A stretch of DNA of 64,000 nt, from the NCBI RefSeq assembly GCF_001649575.2, contig NC_051451.1, positions 27,140,480 to 27,204,479 on the forward strand, read 5' to 3'. Origin of the DNA: Kryptolebias marmoratus (Eukaryota > Chordata > Actinopteri > Cyprinodontiformes > Rivulidae). The number at the start of each line of letters is the position of its first letter. Within the stretch, counting starts at the first letter, position 1. Of the stretch, positions 49,801-61,800 are shown piece after piece. The notes below the pieces were generated by a model, which saw nothing but the letters and a program-made list of their open reading frames with translations, was not told where the DNA came from and made no database searches. The translations under genes were made by a program, and so were the position numbers.

Positions 49801-52800
49801 TTTGGCACAGAAAGAGAAAAACTTTGTATTTAAACCCTTTTGAGAGAGGAGAAACAAACTTTGATATCTGCTAGCGCAGCTTTTCATTAGATATGCAAAA
49901 ACTAATGATAACATCTCATTTTCAGAGCTAGGCATCTTTCTGTGATAATCTAATTTTGTTTAGTTGTGACCTTAATTTTGGGAAGTGTTTAAACGTACCC
50001 TAAAGAGAAACAGAACAGTTTCTTCAAGAACGGCTTAGGTAAGAGGTAAATTAAAAGAAAAAGTTTGGAAGTTAGAAACTCAAGAGTCCATTTCTTTGTT
50101 TTTTTAGGAGAACAGAAAGACATTTAGCTGGTATCCTCAGGTAAAGTGTGCGTGCCTCACCTGTAGGCAGGTCAACATGCTGCAGCTCGTTTCGCACCAT
50201 ACCCATGTTGTTGGGAGAAGAAGTGGCAAAAGACAGAAAACTGGTGAGACTCACCCATTCGATCCCTCTGTGGAAGAAACAGATTCTTCAATAAAACATC
50301 AACTTGCAGCATAAAGGATGGATCATTACCAGAGTCAAGTGTCTCAGACTCTAACTTTATATCTGTTTGGGTAATCTGCTTCCAAACGGTCAGGTCGGAC
50401 AGGGTTCACACCCCAAGAAAATGTGAACCCAAATTGTTTTTGCAATCGGATGTCACAAAGCCACAGAACAAACAGGGCTGTCAGATGAGCAGGTCGGCTG
50501 ACGTCCTGTAAAAGCGACATTACATTCAGACGTCTGAACTGGATTATTATTTGAACATTAACACGCCTCAGAGCCGTATGAGACGTATTTTTATAGCATT
50601 ACCTCTTAGCAAGCCTAATAACCTAAGAGGTGTAATATAAGAGAAATAAAGGCACAACGATTAGTGACTTCGTAGAGCTCTGTGTCAGAGCAAAGACTGA
50701 AGATTTTAACCTGTAAAAGTCCAGCTGTCAGCTGTTTTAAACAGCTTTGCTGTGAATTTAACCTCAGCTCTGTTTCATTAGCTGAATCTGAAGCAGCATA
50801 AAGCTGCTCAGACCACAGCAGGTCCGAAAACAATCAGCTCAAACATTAAACTGAAAATAAACTCACTAACCAAACTCCTGTAATCCACTTCGATTAATAA
50901 AATCCTAACCAAACAGACATTTACACTGACAAGGAATTTGATAAGTTAATTACAACTTCTAGCATGAAAAAAATAGACGTATTATCAGAATATTCCCACG
51001 GATTGTTGTTTATTTTTAATCTGCTGGCAGTTGAGCAGACTTTTCTTGTTTAAACCCTGAGATGTTCGACGTCCTGCAGCTTGGCTCAGGGCAGATTTCG
51101 TACAGCAAATGTATGCAGATAAAAGGAAAAACGTTTTCAATGCACACCGAGGTGGTTCAGACTTCCATTTAGCACCATCCAAGGAACCATTTTTAACAAC
51201 AGGTCTGAACAATTCCACTAAGTTCCCTAAACCACCTGTGAAAAAGCCCCAAAGATCAACTATATCAAAAGGCTTTGGTAAAATTAGTTTGTTGAACTTT
51301 ATACAAAAAATGTCACAGACACTCAACTTGTAAAATAAATGAGCAAAACATGTCTCCAAGAAAGAAGATGTATATAATGCATGTTGTAAAATGCACTATT
51401 TATATGTATATAAAGCCAGTAAATGCAATAAATTAATTATTTTTGAGAAACTAACCCAGCTGAGGGAGCACAAACTCCTCCATAAGAGGATGGTAAATAG
51501 CCACATGATTAATTAGTCTATCTCCACACTAAATGAAAATGAGATGCAAAGAAGCCCAGAATCCTTAGGCATTATATGCAGGGCAAGAGGCCGCCGGGCT
51601 CATTACCATAAGCACCTCTGCTCGCTCCAACTTTGAAAACAAACAGCGTTAAGCCTACATTTTAAACTCCAGGAGGAGAGAAAATCCAATCGAAAAAATT
51701 TCAACCACAAGCCGCTGGATGACTGTAGGTTTACTTTTCTGTACTTTAAGCTTTTTGTGCACTTATGTAAACATAAACATTCAAAAATTCAAGGATTTAA
51801 GTAAACCAAAGTACTTGTTCAACAACAACAAAAAAAACTACCCCATGAATATTAAGTGTCTGAATGAAAACAAAGTGCTGTTCTAGTCGAATAAACAAAT
51901 ATCAGGTTGCAGGAAGTGTGTTAAGTCCACACTGTAGAATAAATTCTCCATTTTCTCCAAACACAACATCCCAGTACATTTCAAACCCAACAAGACTCTC
52001 AGGCAGAGGTTGTTCCACCCTAAGGACAAAACACCCAAACCCAAACTGAGCAGAGTGGTGTCTGCAGTTCAGATCTCTACATTGGAGAGACCAAACAACC
52101 TCTCCACAGACGCATGGCTCAACACAGGAGAGACACCTCTTTTATGTATTTATAGGAGAAACCAACATTAAACAGAGGAGGAGGCCTCAGATTCCAGCTT
52201 TAGGCCTGATCCCCAGTCAGTTTCACTCCAATCAACACCTGCACTCATGTGACCAGAGTGGCCCATCAGGGAGTCAGACAAACAAGGACCCTAATGAGCC
52301 TCTATTGTTAGGAGAGTGAGAACAATTTGCAAGCAATCCAGCTCACATCTCAGCTTTAAAAGCTCATCTATTTCTGAACAGAAGAAGCTCCTCGGATGAG
52401 AAGCGAAACGTCCTCAACTACAGAATAGAAGTCCAGTTGTTTGTGTTTTTTAACCTTTTTTGAATAAATTCTCAGCCACCAGTTAAAAGCAGCGTGTCAC
52501 TCATTTCCTTTAAATCACAGATGTGCATTAGCAGCTCAGGTAAGCTCTGCTCATTAAAGTTTGCTTCAGCTTTGCATTTGCTGACACCAACTTTTCTCAT
52601 TAAAATAAAGTTCGTCTCAGCTTGAATGTAAAGCGTTTTCTCCCAATCAATCTCCTAACAGCAATAATTGGTTCAGCCTGGAGTGTAATTATTTCAAGTG
52701 AAATTGTTGGATACTAAGTGACAAAGCAGAGTTTGGTCTGATGTTTAGCAGCTGTAATGTGAAGCATTCAGACAGTATCCTTTCAGTGTGGCTCACAGGC

Positions 52801-55800
52801 TGTAAATAAAGACCGAATATTAAAATGTTATCATATAAATTTATTTTAAAATGTATAATTTTCTTTTGATTGGCAAAGCTTTTTTTTTTTTTAAAGCAAA
52901 AGGAAATTTTCTGATCGTTTTCTTTTTAACTGAGCCTTTTGACCCCATTTTATTATTATTATTTTAATTAGAATAATTACCAAATGCTTAATTTATTAAC
53001 GTTTATTATCTACTGGATAAAAGTGGTATGCAGTAATGTAATGTCAAGTCAGGCTAATGAGTATAACCAGTTACAGAGATTACTATGGTAACTGGTTCTT
53101 TTCTGGCTTCGCATCTCAGGAAACATTTGCATTTGTAAAAATTGCAGATGCAACTACCTCAATAACTGATTAATTTCATATTAACGTGATCACATGACCT
53201 AATTACAGAAGGATTTAAATATTCAACATAATAAGTTGACTGGAAAAGGACAAAAACACGAACCGACAAGACGTTAATTAAGATTAATCTGTTGTGGTTT
53301 TATAGAGTCAGTGAAGGTTAAAGAGCTTTATTACCTCTTTGACTTTTATTTAATATTTATTAGCTTAAGAAGGGTTCTTTTTTTTTTTTTTTAAGATTTA
53401 AAAATTTTAGTGGCCACTTTAAACCTTGACCACAGAATCAGTAGCTGTTAGATCTTCAAAGTTACACCCAGCCCTCATTAAAAAAGAAGAAAGGTATTTT
53501 CAAATTGCCATTTCCTCAAAATCTGGGTTAAAAACAACTGCATCAAATATTGCTTTACACAGAGCTGCCTTTTACATGTGAATTTATTTATAATTTGAAC
53601 TTTTCTGTATAGTGCCCTGGGATAACTGTTGTTGTGAATTGGCACGACATGAATAAACTAAATTGAACAGAGTTTTATAAGCGAAGGTGTTTATGTTTAT
53701 AATGTAAAATACTAAAACAATACAAAATGTCTGGATGCATCTGTTAGGCTGATGAAGTAGCAGCAGGCAATCCACTGTAAGAAAATGAGATGTGTGCCGC
53801 GGCAGATGTCATCAGCACGCACACACGCCCAAGTGACTCTGAGGACAATTACCTGGTCTAGTCACACAAGAATTTGTCACGGTCCCATTAGAGCTCCGAG
53901 TTAAATGTAACAATCTGAGCACAGACTTCAAAACTGTTTCAGAGCTCAAAGACTCTCAGCTGGATACAGAAAGTGTTGGTTTGGGTGTTTTTAAAATATT
54001 TTCTTTATGTAAGAAATCAATATACAGTATAAAACATGATATATATCCATCCATCCTCTTCCTCTTATCCGGGGTCGGGTCGCGGGGGCAGCAGCCTAAG
54101 CAGGGAGACCCAGACTTCCCTCTCCCCAGCCACTTGGGCCAGCTCCTCTGGGGGAATCCCAAGGCGTTCCCAGGCCAGCCGAGAAACATAGTCCCTCCAG
54201 CGTGTCCTGGGTCTTCCTCTGGGCCTCNNNNNNNNNNNNNNNNNNNNNNNNNNNNNNNNNNNNNNNNNNNNNNNNNNNNNNNNNNNNNNNNNNNNNNNNN
54301 NNNNNNNNNNNNNNNNNNNNNNNNNNNNNNNNNNNNNNNNNNNNNNNNNNNNNNNNNNNNNNNNNNNNNNNNNNNNNNNNNNNNNNNNNNNNNNNNNNNN
54401 NNNNNNNNNNNNNNNNNNNNNNNNNNNNNNNNNNNNNNNNNNNNNNNNNNNNNNNNNNNNNNNNNNNNNNNNNNNNNNNNNNNNNNNNNNNNNNNNNNNN
54501 NNNNNNNNNNNNNNNNNNNNACTGCAGACGCTGCACCAATCCGCCTGTCGATCTCCCGCTCCATTTTCCCCTCATTCGTGAACAAGACCCCGAGATACTT
54601 AAACTCCTCCACTTGGGGCAGGACATCTTCCCCGACCCAGAGAAGGCACTCTGCCCTTTTCTGTCTCAAGACCATGGCCTCAGATTTGGAGGCACTGATC
54701 CTATGTTATATATATAAAAAGAAATAACAGTTTTTTTTTTAAAGCTTTTTAGAAAAAGAGTCATTTTTTTCATGTCTGACTACTCTCTAAGCAGTTGTTT
54801 TCACACAAGATCAGATGAAAGTACAGAGGTGTAAGATGTGGTCTGCATGATCCGTCGCTGAGTTGGAGCTCAGTCTGCAGTGGAGTTAGTCACAGCATCT
54901 AACTGACGTTTATCTTGGGTTGGGGGGGGTTGCTGTTCACAGCAGAGTGCTCTAATAAAAGACACAGTTGGCACACGGCTGATTTTCTGTAGGTAAACAC
55001 TGATCTGTGTGGATTATCAACACACAACAGTGGTGGATTAACAAGGACCTCTTTTATGAGCAAACAGTATGTGACACTGGCTCATGTTTCCCACATTCTG
55101 TTCTAATTATGCTGCATTAAAGAGACATTTCAGACCTTTTGAAGTAGGGTTCAGTGGAAAGGTTATCATCAATTAATATCTCACCAGTTGCAGGTTCAAT
55201 TCTGACTGGACAGATGAGCTAACAGTTGGTCTGAGCTGGGCCAAGTTCAACATAAATGGCAGCCATCTAATGGGGTCATTAGGAGTGGTTCATGGTTGTC
55301 GATTGTTTAACCTGGAAACTGCATCTTATTGGACAGATGTGTCCAAACAGAAAGCTTTTACCTGACTTCACAGGAATGAACACTGAGTTCTTTGTGCAGA
55401 AGACCACTGGTTAGGTTGTAGACCAGGACAGACCCATTGCTGGTGCCTAAGAAAAGGAGACAAAAAGACAATGATGCACAAAAAACTGTGAGAACATGAG
55501 AAAGTTGAGACTCATCAGCGATCGGGGAGATGTGAATCACTGATGCATTGTGTCTTTGCAGATCAAACCCACAGTCTGAGAACATCACACTGTTTGATTT
55601 GTTTGGAAATATCACTTCAGGGTCATCAATCCAAAATACCACCTGACTCATTTCTGCAGGCTTCTGAACAGAACAGCTCAGAAAGTTTGTCAAAGTGATG
55701 ATTTATTCACATTTTTTTCGACTGCAGAAGAAAAAAAAAAGTTAAACTAGCATCTACAACAAATCATTTTTATGTTTACCTACAGGAAAATTTCCAATAT

Positions 55801-58800
55801 ATACAGTCAGACAGGCTGACTTATACCCTACTTGAAAAAATAAAAAACACACCAGCTTGGTTTGGATATCATGATGATTTATGGTCATGCATTCATTAAG
55901 GACTTCAGGGGGTTTTAGCTGCTCTACGCTAAAAGTCACATTTTGCTGAACTGATGATTTAATGCAAACTTGTGTCATTTGTATTCTACACTGACACTGC
56001 AAACAATAACTTCTAATGCAATACAAATGTACATTTTTACCTTTAACCTGGTTTCACAAAAACCTGGAATGCTATGCAACATAAACAGAAAGAAATAAGT
56101 TCAACTCACTCAGTTGAAAACATATCAGGTGCTGACAGCCATAAATCTCCAGCCCCAAATGATTCAAATGGTGACACTTCCAGATAAGATGTCCTTTTTA
56201 CCATTAAATCCATTCATTCATCCATTTTGAACCACTTATCCAAGGTCAGGTTGCTGAGGCAGCAAGTTGAGAGAAACCCACACATCCCTTACCCCAGAGA
56301 CACTCTCTAGCTCATCCAGAGACATCCTGAGACATCCTGAGACATCCTGAGACATCCTGAGACATCCTGAGACAGTCCAAACAGGATTTATAGTTCCTCT
56401 AGTGGGTTCTGGGTCTGCACCTCCAATCAGATGCCTGAACCACCTCATCTGAAACCTTTCAATGTGGAGAAGCTGTGGCTTTATTCGGCTCTTCCTGGAT
56501 GACTGAACCTCTTAAACTGAGTCCAGTTACTTTCAGAAGAAAACTCATTCAAGCAGCTTGTATTTGTGACCTGACAATGTTTGCAAATGCTCAAATGTGG
56601 CTCTGCATCATTGGTATGGCATTAGCCTTTGACATCAGTGGAAATTATAAGACACCTAGAGCAGTGTCTCGCTGGAGACCAGCTGGTGAGGAGCATTCAC
56701 AAGGAAGCCTCCAAAATGTTTGCAGGGGGTTCTTAATTTCCTTGCATGAATCATACAGCCTTGCAGTCTTGTACCTTGAATTTTGAACATATTTAAACAA
56801 TCTGTGAGGCAAATTTTCTATTAAAACAGCCACAGAATTGTCACTGACATCTCAACCCTATCTCAAACCCTTTTTCAATTTAGTTTCATGAAATCTAGAG
56901 CACCAGAGCCGTATTTAAACACCCACACAAGAGCTTTCCTCTGACAAAAAACATTTGATGCTACAACACAAAATGTCCAGGTCCAAAAACCAATTTTATG
57001 ATAAATATGAATTATTTATCATAAAATTGTTTAAATGTGTCTGTGTGACAGTAAGTGCAGGCTGACACCCAGTGAGATACTGGCTTTAGGTATAAGGGCA
57101 GAACAATGACACAGAACAAAAGGAGAGGTCCACAATTATGTAACCAATTAAAATTCACTTGGATCCCTAAAAATTCATTTAACAAATTTGGGCTGAACTG
57201 CATGAAGAAATGTTGAGAAACACAAAGAGCAGAGAGACAAACAGTGAATTATCTGCTATTTACTCACAACTCCACTGACAAGCCTGGAGAGACCGTTCCA
57301 ACTAAACATTAGTCAGCTTTTGAGTTACCTGGAAAATGTGTCCGCCTCTGAATATGGATGAAGTAATTCATTTACATCCCCCATGTAATTATGAAGACCG
57401 TCAAAAGTTAATATCCAGAATCCAATTCACAGGAAGTGGAATAAAAGACATTTCATTAATGCAGCTAGACGCTGTTTAACTGTTTGACAATGCAAGCTGA
57501 CTATTGGGACTTGGCAAAATACGCACAAAGAAAACTTAATCACTCTGTTCTAGTTCTGGATTCAGGACACCACTGGGCACCAGCTGTGCCGAATCAACCC
57601 CAGATCATGTGCAGGATGATGGGCTCCCACTGTGTCTGGTTCAGTTAAATATTGATTGAAAGAAAGAGACAGTTCTTTGGAACGCTTTAGGGTAGAAACG
57701 ACCTTCGACTTGGGAAAACAAGCACATCCTCTTGAGTAAAAACCTGCTAATCACACATGAACAGTCGTGATTACGCCGGTTAGATCTTTCAAACTCTTAC
57801 AGTCAATGAGCTGCTGTAAAATCTGAGCAATGTATCCCAGGATAAAGATGATTTATATATCAGAGAGAACCGGCGAAAACAGTTGTAAGATGTGTAGGTT
57901 GAAGGTGTTATTATTCATCTGCATGTCGGTGGGACTAAAAGAGGCAATGTATCTCTGAGGTATGATTAATTTACGTGGGCTACGTCAGAGGACTCACTGC
58001 AGCCTATTTTTCAGCCTGACAACTAAACTGAAGATTTACTGCATTTGGCGAAGAAGAGCAGCACACAAAAGGCTTTAATGTCACAGAAATCCATGCATGT
58101 GTAGGAAAACATGAACATAAAACATAAACAATAACACTGCATATGCCTTCCTGGACATAAATTCACTTTTGTACTCATTATTTTCTAATTTAACATTGGT
58201 GAAGAAAAATAATCTTTTTAAATATATATATATATATTTTTTCTAAATTGCTGTTCTAAAACCAATACATCTAAACCATCACTGCATCCCTGTATCGTTT
58301 TACTAGAATGTAATAAGAAGTTGAGATTTTGATTAGATTTGTGCCTTTTGCATCATTTGCTGGGATTGCACAGTCAGATTTGATTGCAGGTTGAAACACT
58401 TTGACACACCGTTACCGTTTCAACATCAAGACATAATGACAAGTGCATTTTTTTTTTCTTGTTCAAAAATGAAAAAGGTTAAAGTATTTTTAGATGATTC
58501 TGTGACGTTTTTAGCTCAAGATATAACACCTTGAAACTAAAAAAAAAACACTTAATCTAGCGTATTTTATAACAAAACAAGCTTCAAAATAACTTTAAAC
58601 AAGTAAGATAAAACAATAATCATAATTACTTTTTAACTAGTTTTAGTAACAAGCAAAACAAAGATTTCACTCAGAAATTAGAGTTCCTTTTTGTTTTTAT
58701 GTTTACATGACTGCTGTGTCAACCAGTCAAAGTGGGGTCAGTTTGTGATGCTACAATCTGTTCAGAAGGTCAACGAGACAACGACTTCGACCCGAACGGC

Positions 58801-61800
58801 GTCAATAAACTGTGGTCGCAGTAGCTGCAAATGCACAATTGAACAATAATTGCCTTTCATTCCCCTGGCTACCTTTCTCAAGCTTTAAAAAAAAGCCTCG
58901 AGCAAACAGTAACTCTGTTCCTCTGCGGTTTGGTCAAATCCAAGAGCTTTTGTTCCGTGGTTCTTTAAAGGCTAGGACAAACAATCTATCAGCGGTAAAG
59001 GGTTTACTGAGCAATGGGACCCGCTGAACATTGGACAAAAACAAATGTTTTTGTTGAAACGCTGCTGTAGTAGAACAGAAGAAAACACCGGGTCTCTTTC
59101 AGACCTTTTCCTCAGTGAACAATAGAAGAAAAAGAACATTTAAAAAAATTGAGTTTTCATACAGTCCATTTCTTTGCTGTGCGATCTGACACTGATGACC
59201 TTTGACCTTGGAGTTCACCTCTAATCTCTTTGGAAGTTGTTCTGATCTCTTTGGTTACCATTCGTATCATCTATCGTTTCAATTTGTCATCAGTTGTCCT
59301 CTTGTGGACACGTCCTGGGAGGTTGTCTCCAGTTTGGACCTGAACCTTCTGGAGTCACAGGAATATCCAGCTGCTTGGAGACGGTCTTATAGTCTTTACC
59401 TTCAACATGCTGCTCAATCATTTGTCTCTGAGCTCCTGAGATAACTCTGTCCTCAGCTTTCTGGGGTCCATGTTCAGTGTGGTACACACCCTGATACCAA
59501 ACAGCCCTGTAACTACCTTTCGCCCTTTAAATCTATTTAAAGGGTGAAAATTAGTCACAGGGCTGGATTGAAGATACCTTCGTTTGACATGTCCCTGCAA
59601 TAATTACTTTCAATCTTTTTCAGAGTACCATCTGTTTTGTAAAGGCCAAATCATGGGTTTTTTAAATAACAATTTTTACTACTTTTGTCAGTTTCAAGTT
59701 ATTTCAGTGACCTTTGTGGGTACAAACAAATGTGTTCACATCAGTACAAGGATGTCAGCAGTGAATGATCACTCACCTATGGCCAGAAGAGGTTGGTAAT
59801 GGTTAATGTTTTTAGTGGTGAGAGGTGGACACATGCGGATGGCAAACGGGGGCAGCGGCAGACCGGACAGAAGGCCAGTGAGCAGGAACTTCAACTGGAC
59901 CTCCTGCTGGTTGGATGCCAGAGGAAGAGGCTCACCAGCAATCAAGGTTTGACCTAGATAAACCATAAAGAACACATACAAAAGATATAATACAATACAT
60001 GATTTTTGCCTTTCCTTTTCTCACTTTGCGCTGCCAGAAGGAGAACAGTTTCCTACCTTTCAACCCAGAGGGATTCACAAGGAAATAAAAATTACAGTCT
60101 GCATTTACCCTGTTACAGAAACATGCATTTGATCTGATGTATCAGATTTCTGTTTACAGTCTCTGATGCTAATTCTTCACTAATGGGTGTGTGTTGATGA
60201 ATGAAACAGCATCGGACTAAACACAGTTATGAGTCAAAACAATCCGACTCAACAACACATTATTCCTGGCTGCTGAAACAGTCATCAATGGAAAAATAAC
60301 GCTTGCATGATTGCTTTAGTCTAATGGCACAATTCAAATTGTTCTGCGGTGATTTAAGCTGTTGTTGTTGTTTGTGTGGGACACAGTCTGACTTTGCAAA
60401 TGTTTTCAGAGACTAGAAAAAAATGCTTTTGTTATGTATCCATAATCTGCACAAGTATTTGAACCGAAGCAAGATATAAAAGCCAACAAGCTAAAGGTCA
60501 CGACACAAACCAATAAATCACAACCCAACATCGGCTCTGGTTATACTTCACCAGCAGGACGTATAGTGTCCCACTTTTATGAAGGTGTGTTGGGTTTTTT
60601 AATAAGAACTGGGAAAAAATTTGTACTCTTGGACTCATGTTGATATCATTCTTTTTCTTAGAATTCAAAGTAATTAGCACTTGAATGAATTATATCCTAA
60701 CCCACCAGGCTGATCGGATCGAATGCAAAGCTGTACTTTAGTTCAGTGGGTCCTAAGGTAGCATCTCACTGGGATGCAATGACTCAAAACTGCATAAAGA
60801 TAGGTGGATTTTCTGTTGCAGACTTACTGAATTCTGAGTGTTTGCCACCAGGGGACCACTGAGCTGTCTGTCCATGTTTAGAACAATTGGTTTTTGAAAA
60901 CTGCGGCCTAATTTTGTGTGCATGACTCGTAAAACCATATTCTTGGTCACGCACACTATTTATAGATTCCCACCTCCACCCACTTCGTCAGCTGCCCCCA
61001 CATTTATGATTTAATCTGATGGAGTACACTTCTGAAATAAAACAGACTAAGACTAGTTTTTTCATAGTCATTATTCATCATCAGTGGGGTTTTTAAACCT
61101 GAACAACAGGCTTGAATGTTTGGTCAGATGAGACTTCCTGTGCACTTCTGTAGCACTTTTGAGACGCCTACAACAAATTTCAGATGGGTTCCGTAACTCT
61201 GGGACTGTTTTGAGAGCAAATCTGTTGCACAAATGTTCAAATCTAAAGCAACAGGACTGGCTGCCTCTGCATCTCACGTGAGGAAACTGAGAAGCATCAC
61301 AAATGTCGTGAGACATTCTGGAGACTCCCTCACAAATGAAAAAACAAGAAATAAATATACAGACTGATGTATTTGTTTTCAGTAAAAGACCATTCCCTGC
61401 AGACGTCACTTTCTGCAAACTGAAGGGCGAACATAAAAAATGTCAGAACGTTCTGGAGATTCTGCACCTGCGTCTTTAAGCGACTCGCTTTGGAAGTAAT
61501 GAAATTCTGTTTTACTGGTGTTTACATGAGTTCTTTTGAAATTTGAATCACAGAAAACACACAATACTTCATCTGTGATGAAGTCATCTGCCTGACATCT
61601 GATTCAGAATGAAAGGAGAAACGTTCTGAATCGTTTAACTCAGACAGACCAAACACAGAGTTTTAAATAACCGTATCAGAATCCTCAGCTCCTTGTCTTG
61701 GTAAGAACAAAAACTCGACACAAGCTGCTTCCGATATCCTGACATCTTGAGGATGTTAGTTTTTATAGAAAAAAATCTGGACTATATTACAAATAAATAA

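Noticed and set aside
53956..54727. 239-248-codon open frames across the gap
   Set aside because: Most codons are N; only the LINE flanks are real.
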